A stretch of 64,000 nucleotides of DNA from Gracilaria domingensis (lineage: Eukaryota > Rhodophyta > Florideophyceae > Gracilariales > Gracilariaceae), in contig VCMS01000130.1 of NCBI GenBank assembly GCA_022539475.1, positions 224,229 through 288,228 on the forward strand, given 5' to 3'. Made by a program: the position numbers and the translations under genes. The notes beneath the pieces were generated by a model. The model saw nothing but the letters and a program-made list of their open reading frames with translations. It had not been told where the DNA came from and made no database searches. Below are positions 48,270 through 57,460 of this stretch, piece by piece. Position 1 is the first letter of the stretch, and the number at the start of each line of letters is the position of its first letter.

Positions 48270-51200
48270 GTACGGGAGTCTCCAATGGAGAGGCGCCCGA
48301 GTCGAGGTCTACGGCGCCCGAGGCGTCACCGCCTCGCTCCCAGGTCAAAATCCTTTCGAGGAAACAGACCGTCTTAGACGTGGACTCTACCACCATCGGT
48401 GTGTTACGTCGCCCGTGGATACGGTTCAGGAACAACCGGATCCCGGATCGAGTCATGGTAATGGCCAAGCGAAACTACAAGATATTTGCTGACCTTGGCC
48501 TATCCACCCAGTATATGGTGCGTCATCTCTCTGTCTTGGATACAGGTGCTGGCCCCAACTTCATTGTTGAGTCATTACTACCGCCGGAACTCCGTTGTCG
48601 AGTCCGCTCTGGACCCGTCATGGACGTGGCAGATGCTAACAATAACCCGTTACAAACGGCTGGAATGGTTTCACTGATTGTCAGGATTGGTAACTGCATC
48701 GAGCAGGTAGAATTCATCGTCTGCAAGACGCTCGCTGCCCCTGTCATTCTAGGGTGTGACTTCTGCGACAGATATGTCGAAGCCATACGACCGCGTGCGC
48801 GTGAAGTGGAAATGGAAGATGGTTCGGTTGTACCGATTGTTCGTCGCTCATTACGCCGAGCGTCAGCTAAGCTGGTACCACTACCCGCTCCTCTACAGGA
48901 TTCCTCACCTCCGAAGGAGTCGCCGAAGCTCCGCGTAGCGCGTGCAATTTCTATTCCGCCAGAATCCCAGGTTTGGGTTGATGTTACTGCCGCACCGCGT
49001 GGTTTGCGGGTTGTTCAACCATTGAACTCGTTATACGAGAAGTATCAGGTCGCGTTGGCGAACGGAGTTGTTCAAATCAACAGCGAACACCCCTTTCGGG
49101 TTATGTTGGCCAACTTTGGCAAGAAGCCCCAGTATCTGGTGAAGAACCAAGTAATTGGTACTGTCTTACCGCACCCTACGGCGCTTATCCCTACAAAGGT
49201 GACTGCCGCCGAGATGCTCGGGCTTGCTGAAGAACGCACTGGGGTGCTTCACCCTAAGGAGGGGGAGGGAGAATCGTCGCGCTCGTCTGCGTCGGACCCG
49301 TCCCAAACGGTTGAACACACGAATGACTCGGAAGCTAGGACCGTTCCTACGAGTTATGACAAGATTGACCCTATCAAGGAGTTAGAAGAATTGAATCTCG
49401 GTCATGTACCGGTTTCACACCGTGAGAAGTTGCGCAACATGTTGCGAGAGTTTACACCAATGTGGGATGGTTCCCTCGGAGAGGTTTCAACTACGGAACA
49501 CCGGATTGACCTCCTGCCGGAGACCAAGCCGATTGCTCAGCACCCTTACAGGGCAGGCCCGAAAGCACGGGAAGAGGAAGAGTTTCAGATCAACAAAATG
49601 CTCCGCGCTGGCGTGATAGAACCGGCTCAGTCGCCGTGGGCATCTCCAGTTGTACTGGCTCCGAAACCCGACGGGTCCTGGCGCTTTTGTATCGACTATC
49701 GTCGCTTGAACGATGTCACCGTCAAAGACGTGTACCCCATACCTCGTATGGACGAGTATATCGACTCGCTTGGCGATGCTACTGTTTTCTCCACTTTGGA
49801 TGCAAACTGGGGTTACTGGCAAGTACCAGTTAGACCGGAAGACCGTGACAAGACCGCGTTTACCTGTCATTCAGGACTATACCGCTTTAAGCGTATGCCG
49901 TTCGGGTTAACGAACGCCCCCGCTACGTTTCAGCGTGCTCTGGACATTTTGTTAGCTCGCTTCAAATGGCGGAGTTGCTTGGTATACCTCGATGACATCA
50001 TCGTGTTTTCCAACAGTTTGGACGATCACCTCGAACATGTTCGGGAGATAATGACCGCTTTGCGGGATGCTGGAATTACTCTCAAATTGAGGAAGTGTGA
50101 GTTTTTCACTGACTCAGTGAAGTATCTGGGCCATGTCATACGTCCAGGACGGTTACTGATCGAGGAAGCTCGCGTGAAGTCCCTCAAAGAGGCGAAGCAC
50201 CCCACTACACAGACAGAGCTACGCTCCTTTCTGGGGCTATGCAACGTTTATAGACGGTTCATTTCTCGCTTCGCGAAGATCGCGGGACCGCTCAACGAAC
50301 TCCTGAAGAAGGGACAACCGCCCAAATTGGGACCACTTACCCCCACGCAAGTGGAGGCTTTCAACTCTCTTAAAGAGGCTGTTACCACGGCACCCGTGTT
50401 AGCGTTACCGAAGAACGGGTTGCCGTACACCGTGGATACGGATTCGAGCGATTACCAAATTGGCTGCGCTCTCTTTCAGACTACACCCGAAGGGGAACGC
50501 AAACCAATTGGCTATTGGTCTCGTACACTCAACGTGCACGAGCGCAATTACTCGGTATCCGAGAAGGAGTGTCTCGCCATGGTATGGGCATTGCAGACTC
50601 TACGACCATATCTTATGGGTGTGCACTTTACCGTCAATACGGATCATTCCGCCTTGCGTTGGTTAATGTCAGTCACGGAGCCTTCCGGACGCTTAATGCG
50701 TTGGCGTCTTCGGCTTGCCGAGTTTGACTACGAGGTCACCTATAAGAAGGGTTGTTTAAACCCGCAAGCGGATGCTCTTTCACGTCTAGGAACTGAAGGT
50801 GAAGCTTTACCCGTCGATGACGAGGATGAAGATATCCCCTGTTTCCTCATGGAGGAGGGTGATGAAGACTACGACATCGTGTCGGACGACATCTGTGATG
50901 ATTTGCTCGTCGCAGACGGTGAAGACCCGGAATCCGGTACATTCGTCCCCATTACTCCAGAAGAGCTGGTGCGGGAACAGCAATCTGACCCGTTCTGTAC
51001 GAGGATACGCTCCCAAATTAATGGTGGTGCTAACATCCCGTTCGGGGTCAACACACAAGGTTACCTCGTCAGAGTGGTTCGTTCTACCCCACAGATTGTG
51101 GTTCCTCACTCCTTACAAACAAGGGTATTGCATCTCTCGCATCACTCGCGGATGGCTTCCCATCCGGGTGCTAAGCGGTTATACACGACACTGCGTCGGG

Positions 51201-53800
51201 ATTTCTACTGGCCCGCGTTAGCGTTGGACTGCTACACCACCGTGAAGGCGTGTACACATTGTGCTCGAGAGCGAGTTAAACAGCGTCGCCATGCGAAGAA
51301 ACTAACACTTTTCCCCGCAAGGGCGCCGTTGGAGTTTATTGCCATCGATATACTCGGCGAGTTCTTGCGTACTTCCCGAGGAAATCGGTTCTTACTCGTT
51401 ATTACGGATAGATTCAGTAAGCTAGTCCGGACAGTTCCGTTGAAGTCGATTACAGCACGCAGTGTTGCAGAGGCATTCGTTCGCCATTGGGTTATGGTCT
51501 ACGGTCCCCCGGTCAATCTCCTCTCAGATAATGGTCCGCAGTTTACTGCACGTTTCTTCCAGGATGTCTGTCGGATACTCGACGTGAAGAATCTCTTCAC
51601 GACGACGTATCATCCCCAATGCAATGGGCAAGTCGAACGGTTTAACCGGACAATGCTCTCCGCGTTGCGGGCTTATACAGTTGAACACCCGAAAACTTGG
51701 GATCTCTACACGGATACCGTGACGTATGCGTATAATACGCAAGTTCACAGAGTAACTGGTTTATCGCCCTTTGAGCTCGTGCTCTCACGGACACCACCGC
51801 CAGTTGCGGTTGAACCATCAGCAAAGCTGGATACGTCACCGTCAATACGGGATCACTACTTGCAATGGAAGCAGTGGTTATCCGCAATGGTACCTGTCGC
51901 CAGGTCGTCAATGGCGAAAGCACAACACGCTTACAAGCGGAACTTTGATGCCCGGGTACGGAGACCACTACCGCCACTGAAAGTGGGAAACCTCGCCTTT
52001 GTCAGGAAGGAGTACTACAACCCTGAAAAGGAGCGGCGCCACAAGCTTTCACCCATCGCTGATGGTCCGTACCGCGTTGTCAGCGTGAACAAGGACACAG
52101 CCGTACTGGAAGTTGGTGACGCTCATGAGCGTTTCTCCCGCGATCGCGTGGTAAGAGGTCCAACCGTTCACACGGAAGTACTTTCGGACACACAGCAGGA
52201 AGCTGGACAGACAGAGAACCGAGGAACCTCGTCGCAGAACACTACACCCACTGTGGGGCTCCGTCACCCAACACGGGGTCTCGCAGATGTACCGATTATA
52301 TCGTCGCAAGCCGAGGTATCGGAACATACACCGCTGGTGAAATCGCGTTTCACAGCGTCTGTTACACCGTCAACTGACGTGATGACTGCTCCCCGTAACG
52401 CTCCACCTAAGGAGGGGGAGGGGAATTCACGCGTTGTCGCGGAGAGTGAGTCACCGGTGTCGCTACCGTCGCAGCACCGTGATTCACGGGAAAGTAATGA
52501 AGCAGAGGCAGAGTCGCCTCAGGACACCGTCGAAGACGTAGTTGCTACGGACACCACTGTCAGTGGGAAGGATCACCCGCTGTCGCGTGTTGAAGTCGCG
52601 AAGGACGCGCCGCAGTCGGCCGCTGTCGCGCAGAACTCTGCGGAGGATACACAACCTTCCACGAAGGATCGCGACCTTCAGGAAGGACACCGCACGCAAC
52701 GAACGGACTCAAGGTTGTCCCAGGATACTGGTATTGCTCACCCATCTGGGGAATTGTCACAAGAACACGCGCCCATCGTCGCACGGACGCAGGACGCGGA
52801 GCATGCTCTCGTTCGCGAAGTTTCCACGGCAAGGCCGGAAGTTGATCAAGAACACCCGACTTCTCGGCAGAGCAAGGCTACAGCGAAGCTGGATACTGTA
52901 TCACGGAGTATTCCGGACGCGCAGTCGCCGCATTCCGCCGCTGACGACCGCCGCAAACCGCCTTCGCAGGCGCGCTGTAGGGTAGTCACGGCAGATCCCG
53001 GTATCGTTGACACTGCAGAGCAGGAAGAAGAGAAGACGCTCGCTGAAGCGAAGATCAAGCACCCCGGTTCGGGTAATGGTAGTGTACCGTTGCACCCAGC
53101 TTTGGGGAAGTCGCAGGTCGCACGTCATGACGTTTCACCAAGTCATGACGGCGCACCGCTCGTTGGAGATACAGATTACAGCCCTGATTTAGGGAAAACG
53201 CACACTGCATCTGCAGGAGCGCTTGCGCACCACAAATCTTGGGGTGCGCAGCGCGCGCCACACAATGGGCCAATCACAGCTCGTGGCAGTGCCACCACCG
53301 CGAAACGTCGCGTGTCGTCACGTGAACCGGCACGTGCCGTGGTGAACAATCCGCCTCCGCGTTCGCCTTCACCGTCAGGACGGGAACTACCGCATGAACT
53401 AGCCGTTCGCGGACCCGCCGAAGCGGCGAAGCTGCTTGAGAAGACCCGGATTCCGGAAGCGACCACTCAGCGGAGGACACACTTACCGCCGAAGGCGTCA
53501 GGAGAAACTCACAGCACCGCTGGTGACTATGTAACGGCACCGCCGCGGCACGCTGACGACCCTTCGCAGGAAGAGCTCGAGCGGGGAGTTTACTCGAAAG
53601 AGTTCGTTGTCGACCACATAGTGGGGCACAGTTGGAACCCGAAGGGGTATGTTCAGTACCAGGTACGCTGGTATGGCTATCCGCCGTCGCGGGACTCGGA
53701 CGAACCCGTGGAGCACCTACCCCGATCGAAGATCGTGCAGTACCACCGTCGTACTAACACGGCGTTGCCGGCTAATCTACATCAAGCGATGGTCGGTTAA
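48266..53800 (+). CDS. pol: Element 1 Pol: PR-RT-RNaseH-IN-chromodomain
   Basis: This is 1844 codons in the -1 frame relative to gag. Domains in order: aspartic protease (DTGAG, 48539), a linker with HPKEGEGE (49248), reverse transcriptase (LDANWGYWQ; YLDD at 49985), RNase H (DTDSSD at 50435, EKECLAMVWAL, NTDHSALRW) and integrase. The integrase has an HHCC zinc region (about 51130-51280) and a DDE core (FIAIDIL about 51340, LLSDNGPQFT about 51520, GQVERFNR about 51630), then a GPY/F module (about 52060). About 470 Ser/Thr/Glu/Asp-rich residues of low complexity follow. The C-terminus is a chromodomain (YQVRWYGYPPSRDSDEP, about 53660) that would tether integrase to modified histones. No stop or frameshift interrupts it. 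Confidence 0.93.
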   Translation: MSTGVSNGEAPESRSTAPEASPPRSQVKILSRKQTVLDVDSTTIGVLRRPWIRFRNNRIPDRVMVMAKRNYKIFADLGLSTQYMVRHLSVLDTGAGPNFIVESLLPPELRCRVRSGPVMDVADANNNPLQTAGMVSLIVRIGNCIEQVEFIVCKTLAAPVILGCDFCDRYVEAIRPRAREVEMEDGSVVPIVRRSLRRASAKLVPLPAPLQDSSPPKESPKLRVARAISIPPESQVWVDVTAAPRGLRVVQPLNSLYEKYQVALANGVVQINSEHPFRVMLANFGKKPQYLVKNQVIGTVLPHPTALIPTKVTAAEMLGLAEERTGVLHPKEGEGESSRSSASDPSQTVEHTNDSEARTVPTSYDKIDPIKELEELNLGHVPVSHREKLRNMLREFTPMWDGSLGEVSTTEHRIDLLPETKPIAQHPYRAGPKAREEEEFQINKMLRAGVIEPAQSPWASPVVLAPKPDGSWRFCIDYRRLNDVTVKDVYPIPRMDEYIDSLGDATVFSTLDANWGYWQVPVRPEDRDKTAFTCHSGLYRFKRMPFGLTNAPATFQRALDILLARFKWRSCLVYLDDIIVFSNSLDDHLEHVREIMTALRDAGITLKLRKCEFFTDSVKYLGHVIRPGRLLIEEARVKSLKEAKHPTTQTELRSFLGLCNVYRRFISRFAKIAGPLNELLKKGQPPKLGPLTPTQVEAFNSLKEAVTTAPVLALPKNGLPYTVDTDSSDYQIGCALFQTTPEGERKPIGYWSRTLNVHERNYSVSEKECLAMVWALQTLRPYLMGVHFTVNTDHSALRWLMSVTEPSGRLMRWRLRLAEFDYEVTYKKGCLNPQADALSRLGTEGEALPVDDEDEDIPCFLMEEGDEDYDIVSDDICDDLLVADGEDPESGTFVPITPEELVREQQSDPFCTRIRSQINGGANIPFGVNTQGYLVRVVRSTPQIVVPHSLQTRVLHLSHHSRMASHPGAKRLYTTLRRDFYWPALALDCYTTVKACTHCARERVKQRRHAKKLTLFPARAPLEFIAIDILGEFLRTSRGNRFLLVITDRFSKLVRTVPLKSITARSVAEAFVRHWVMVYGPPVNLLSDNGPQFTARFFQDVCRILDVKNLFTTTYHPQCNGQVERFNRTMLSALRAYTVEHPKTWDLYTDTVTYAYNTQVHRVTGLSPFELVLSRTPPPVAVEPSAKLDTSPSIRDHYLQWKQWLSAMVPVARSSMAKAQHAYKRNFDARVRRPLPPLKVGNLAFVRKEYYNPEKERRHKLSPIADGPYRVVSVNKDTAVLEVGDAHERFSRDRVVRGPTVHTEVLSDTQQEAGQTENRGTSSQNTTPTVGLRHPTRGLADVPIISSQAEVSEHTPLVKSRFTASVTPSTDVMTAPRNAPPKEGEGNSRVVAESESPVSLPSQHRDSRESNEAEAESPQDTVEDVVATDTTVSGKDHPLSRVEVAKDAPQSAAVAQNSAEDTQPSTKDRDLQEGHRTQRTDSRLSQDTGIAHPSGELSQEHAPIVARTQDAEHALVREVSTARPEVDQEHPTSRQSKATAKLDTVSRSIPDAQSPHSAADDRRKPPSQARCRVVTADPGIVDTAEQEEEKTLAEAKIKHPGSGNGSVPLHPALGKSQVARHDVSPSHDGAPLVGDTDYSPDLGKTHTASAGALAHHKSWGAQRAPHNGPITARGSATTAKRRVSSREPARAVVNNPPPRSPSPSGRELPHELAVRGPAEAAKLLEKTRIPEATTQRRTHLPPKASGETHSTAGDYVTAPPRHADDPSQEELERGVYSKEFVVDHIVGHSWNPKGYVQYQVRWYGYPPSRDSDEPVEHLPRSKIVQYHRRTNTALPANLHQAMVG
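49252..49270 (+). repeat. Internal copy of polypurine-tract motif (1)
   Basis: CCCTAAGGAGGGGGAGGGA lies in the linker between protease and RT and matches the tract before the 3' LTR (56421-56436) over its 13-base core. It encodes PKEGEG in pol. Confidence 0.7.
52404..52425 (+). repeat. Internal copy of polypurine-tract motif (2)
   Basis: CACCTAAGGAGGGGGAGGGG lies after the integrase GPY/F module, near the start of the long low-complexity linker. It encodes PPKEGEG. Confidence 0.7.
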
Positions 53801-54311
53801 CACACGTCGCTGGAGACGGAAGCTTATCGCGTACCGCGCACGAACGGTTCTACGAACCACAACACTCAATCGAGGAACGCTGCGACAACCTCCAGAGGAG
53901 TACTGTACCGCTACTCGCGTGGTGAGGAGACACTCTATTGAGAGGACAGTTGAAGTTCGAATAGTAACGCCCTCAGGAAGAGGAGAAGTTAAGAAGCACT
54001 CGCAAGAGGAAGAAGACTCTATGAAGAGGAAAAGGAAGCTCAGAAGAGAAGAAGCACTCGTAAGAGGAAGATGAACTCGTAAGAGGAAGAAGCACTCGTA
54101 AGAGGAAGAAGCACTCGTAAGAGGAAGATCACCCCGGAAGGGAGAAGTTAAGAAGTATACACCTTGGAAGAAGGGAAGAAGTCTTGAGATCAAGAGAAGT
54201 TCACAGTTTACTGGTCAATGTTACTATGTTGTGGCTCGCTAGTCGAGCACACAACGGCCAAGTTATTGGGTATCAGCTAGGAAGGACTCCCTAGAGGAGA
54301 AGCTGCACGAG
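53801..54311. repeat. Purine-rich spacer with 19-bp tandem repeat
   Basis: Between the convergent ends of pol and the antisense ORF, 53997-54131 holds about seven units of a 19-bp repeat (consensus AAGAGGAAGAAGCACTCGT). The central units are near identical and the outer ones degenerate. The strand is almost entirely purine. It may help end transcription from both sides or act in plus-strand priming. Overlapping ORFs here are low-complexity. Confidence 0.8.
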
Positions 54312-56357
54312 TTACTCGGATTCCTGCTGGTCTCCAGCGTTCGCAAGCTGCGCAATTAGCGCGTCGCGCATCTGCGAGACGTCGCCAGATGTCGAGTCGG
54401 AGATACCAGCCTCGCTGAGGAATTGAGCTATCACGGCAGCCCGTGCTTCGTCGGTAAGTCCCGCGTTCGCGGCTTCGTTCGGCGTAGCCGACGCCGCCAT
54501 CGCAGGCGAAGCAACATTCTCTGCTGGAGTCGGAACCGCCACAGGCGTAGGAACAGGAGCCACTACGGGCCCAGGAGCCGCTAGAGGCGTAGAGGGAACA
54601 TTCACCGGAGTCGGGAAGATCGCGTTGACACCCGCTTGGGGACCTGGCACTGCTGAAGCAGGTACTGCCCCCTCCACCGGAGCTGCTGCGAAGTTGTCAT
54701 CGCCATAGTCGTCACCGTCATCGGGAGCGTCATCAACCATGATGTTTTGATCCCCGACAGGGTGAAAGAACTCATCAGTCATGATGAAACCCGTTGGGTG
54801 CCCCGGAGGGATGACTCGCTCGGCATTCCGAAGAAGTTCCGCCTCGGCGTTGGTAATCGGCACCCGTGTCCAGGGGTCGTAGTAGATGTAATCACCCGAC
54901 AGTGGGGACCTGCGACCCGGAGACCGGTCAATGGCAAGATCGCCTTCGTCGCGCGCGCTCTGCGAACGAGGAACCTGGTTCCAGTCGACTCCATCAATCA
55001 CTCGCAAGAGGCATACCACTTCCGAGAAGTTTCCATTACCGCCAAGCGGGATAGTGAGATCCAAGGCTCGGATGAGTTGCCGCAAGCGCGGGGGAATGAA
55101 CCACAGTCGATACTGGTCATATACCTCGTTGAGGAGATACACCGCTGTTCGCGCCGCCCACTCCGTGAGGACAACGCTCCACCATCCCGTAAACGGGTTT
55201 GTCACGAGCCTACTACCCACATACGTGAGACAGGGGGGGAGTTCCACGTAACAGCCACGGCAGACCTCCACGGACGCCCACACAAAGGGGAGAGGAACAT
55301 ATCTCCCACGCATGTGGCGCGGACGAATCCGGTTTGACTCCGTGTTTTGATACGGGATGAGGTAACCCCATCGGGAGCGGGCACGTCGTTCGGGACGGAT
55401 CATTGTTTGAAGGTAGTTGGACCGCGGTACGCGTGGGAGATATCGAAATTCTGCACGCAGAAGCGGACGGGTCCAGCACAGGAGATCCTGGTGAACGGGG
55501 ACGTTCTGGTAACGCTCCACCACACCGGCGAGCCGGGCAAGATTCTCTCCATATTGGATTTCGCCGAGTGTTCGGAAGAAGGCCACGTCGAAACGGAAGT
55601 TCGCCGGAATCGGGCGCTCAGAGTAGGTGCGATACATTCGCATGTGCGCTACGCGGACCATAGCCGCTCGTGCGGAGTTGTGCGACTGACCACGATTGTG
55701 GACGAGGGCGTTGGTAGGCACGGTAATCCGGTAATGCCAGTCGAACGTCACCGTCATCCAGACGTGAACGCCTCCTGGGAGGTGGCCGCTGCCATCAGCA
55801 TACGCCTCGACGAGGGAACGGTTAGTCACGCCTTGCGGATGGAACCAGGGAGCCCGTAAGAACGGTGTTGGATTTGTGCGCGGGTCGACGTTGTCGAGTT
55901 CGTCGTACGACGCCCAGGCGCCCGCATGCGGGTTGACAACCTGTTGAACCGGAACGGCAGGAGCAATCCAGTTCCACTGCGGTACAGTCGCCGGAGGCGG
56001 AAGTTGACCACCCGTTTGGGGAAGAGGGGCAGTATGGAATCCCGGATTGACCGGTTTAGGGAGCGGAACGCCAGCGGAAGACGGCTGTGAAGGAGGCACT
56101 CCAGAGGAGGAAGGGTGTGAAACACCAGCAAACCCACCAAAGTATTGGTTTTGGGACCCGCCAGGCGGTTGATCGTCACCCTGATTGGGGTTAGGCATCG
56201 CGGAAGCGGCGCGAGGAAGAGAAGAAAGCGCTGGAAGCGAGAGAGGAGGAAGCGAACGCCGAGGTATCGGAGGAGACACTACCGCAGTACGCGTGGAGAG
56301 AGGTGGACCGGAGTCGCCGTTAGAAGAGACCGGGGAGGCTGGATTGGAGACCGTCAT
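54312..56357 (-). CDS. Antisense ORF of element 1, unknown 681-residue protein
   Basis: This long ORF runs opposite to gag-pol, between pol and the 3' LTR. The ATG at 56357 is used; the frame is open 21 codons upstream only from a GTG. Residues 1-125 are Pro/Ser/Gly/Gln-rich. About 129-540 look like a folded domain: many Trp, Tyr and Arg, hydrophobic strands (HVWMTVTFDWHYRITVP), Cys in VCRGCYVELPPC, and segments such as GWWSVVLTEWAARTAVYLL. An acidic patch (about 540-560) is followed by Ala/Pro/Val and a helical tail (about 640-681). No transmembrane anchor, envelope, RNase H or other known motif is seen. Antisense genes at this place are known in some plant Ty3/gypsy elements (for example Grande and RIRE2), but I recognise no similarity. 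Its intact length argues for selection. Confidence 0.72.
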   Translation of the reverse strand: MTVSNPASPVSSNGDSGPPLSTRTAVVSPPIPRRSLPPLSLPALSSLPRAASAMPNPNQGDDQPPGGSQNQYFGGFAGVSHPSSSGVPPSQPSSAGVPLPKPVNPGFHTAPLPQTGGQLPPPATVPQWNWIAPAVPVQQVVNPHAGAWASYDELDNVDPRTNPTPFLRAPWFHPQGVTNRSLVEAYADGSGHLPGGVHVWMTVTFDWHYRITVPTNALVHNRGQSHNSARAAMVRVAHMRMYRTYSERPIPANFRFDVAFFRTLGEIQYGENLARLAGVVERYQNVPVHQDLLCWTRPLLRAEFRYLPRVPRSNYLQTMIRPERRARSRWGYLIPYQNTESNRIRPRHMRGRYVPLPFVWASVEVCRGCYVELPPCLTYVGSRLVTNPFTGWWSVVLTEWAARTAVYLLNEVYDQYRLWFIPPRLRQLIRALDLTIPLGGNGNFSEVVCLLRVIDGVDWNQVPRSQSARDEGDLAIDRSPGRRSPLSGDYIYYDPWTRVPITNAEAELLRNAERVIPPGHPTGFIMTDEFFHPVGDQNIMVDDAPDDGDDYGDDNFAAAPVEGAVPASAVPGPQAGVNAIFPTPVNVPSTPLAAPGPVVAPVPTPVAVPTPAENVASPAMAASATPNEAANAGLTDEARAAVIAQFLSEAGISDSTSGDVSQMRDALIAQLANAGDQQESE

Positions 56358-56423
56358 GCCGACGTGCTTAAATACACTCCAGAGGAGGAAAGCGAAACCG
56401 CTCGCGTGGTCGTCTCGCACCCT

Positions 56424-56436
56424 AAGGAGGGGGAAA
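56424..56436 (+). other. Element 1 polypurine tract
   Basis: AAGGAGGGGGAAA directly abuts the TG of the 3' LTR, the position where plus-strand DNA synthesis is primed. Confidence 0.85.
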
Positions 56437-57252
56437 TGTAGTGCAACGCGATTGCGGGACTCCTTCGCTGATGCGATTCATAACATGCACGGCGATGCCG
56501 GGAGGTGGTGGCACACAGTATGAGTAACTGGTGAGATCAGCCCATTCTTGGGTATACTTAATATTAGAATTAGTGTTATGAAGCGCACGGCTTAGCCGGT
56601 GGGTCACACACGTGTGGGAAGTTTGCACCCATTAGTTGGGGTATTTTAGATGTTTATTCTAGATATTTTCGCTACACCGCTTCACAGTGGGTTGGCACTC
56701 TACACTACTTAGTAGGTTGAGCTGCACCCATTGTCGGGGAAGTAAACGGACTAACCGAGTGTTCGGCTCTGATGTTTCACCCTTGGTGACCGATATCCTC
56801 CTCCCGGAGAGTCGGCACCTTGTGCAGGGCTCATCATCCGCCTCGCGGCATCATTAACACCACTACCGCTTTCGCGTGTTTACTTTGTGTGTGTTTTCTT
56901 TATTTCTGTCCCTGTTATACAGGTAGCACTACTTGGTGTACCGGTGCATACCGTTCGTGGCTCGACACACTCGCGTGGGCTATTACCGCTCTCGCGTGTC
57001 ATCGCCACACTCGTGGGTACCGTGTGCTACACACGTGACGCCACTGCCGACTTGTGTCGTGTGTTCTCTACCGCTGGACGCGTCTTCTTCGCCGCTTCGC
57101 TCCCTCCATTACTTGGGAAGGGTCGACCCCGGTCTTACACCCGGCATTGCCGTGTCGTACCTGTGGGAGCGCTCTACTGCTGTGCTCGCCTCTTGAGAGA
57201 GGGTCTGAACCGCCTTTGCGTGTCTTTCCCCATCGCTGGGTTTTGCACAACA
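56437..57252 (+). repeat. Element 1 3' LTR (816 bp)
   Basis: It is the same length and sequence as the 5' LTR except T to C (near 57042) and A to G (near 57170). It is followed by CTCTC, the second copy of the target duplication. Confidence 0.95.
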
Positions 57253-57257
57253 CTCTC

Positions 57258-57385
57258 CCCCCTGACCGCCCAGTGCTTCCTCCTTACTCCCCGTACGGAT
57301 TCATTACAGTCGCTCCCTCGAGCCGCAGCTAACTCCGTCGCCTCAAGACCGCTTCGGGTTTTCTCCCGATACGTACTATATCACA
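57258..57385 (+). repeat. Element 2 5' LTR, right half
   Basis: This is 128 bp from the insertion scar to the LTR's end (CTATATCACA). It is followed by one base and the primer-binding-like sequence. Together with 44516-44928 it gives a 541-bp LTR. Confidence 0.65.
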
Positions 57386-57386
57386 C

Positions 57387-57406
57387 TGGTCTCCCGACCT
57401 AGAAGT
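57387..57406 (+). other. Candidate primer-binding site of element 2
   Basis: TGGTCTCCCGACCTAGAAGT differs from the corresponding site of element 1 by one base, although the two LTRs are unrelated. This conservation supports a functional site. Confidence 0.55.
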
Positions 57407-57460
57407 GGAACTCGAGACCGCACGGAGTTTACAGCACCGAATTGGAAACGATACTCGAAG

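Larger units (their letters stand above)
44929..57252 (+). mobile_element. Element 1: intact 12.3-kb chromovirus with antisense gene
   Basis: This complete Ty3/gypsy element comprises a 5' LTR (44929-45744), leader, gag (46185-48269), a frameshift site, pol (to 53800), a purine-rich tandem repeat and an antisense ORF (54312-56357). A polypurine tract (56424-56436) and a 3' LTR (56437-57252) complete it. It is flanked by CTCTC at 44924-44928 and 57253-57257, the five-base duplication typical of this superfamily. The LTRs differ at two bases of 816 by eye and all reading frames are open, so insertion was recent and the element may be active. It sits inside the 5' LTR of element 2. Confidence 0.93.

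Noticed and set aside
53997-54131. Evenly spaced repeats considered as a CRISPR array
   Set aside because: Units are contiguous, without spacers, in a eukaryotic retrotransposon; this is a simple tandem repeat.
54312-56357. Antisense ORF as a retroviral-type envelope
   Set aside because: It is on the wrong strand and has no signal peptide, fusion peptide or transmembrane anchor.
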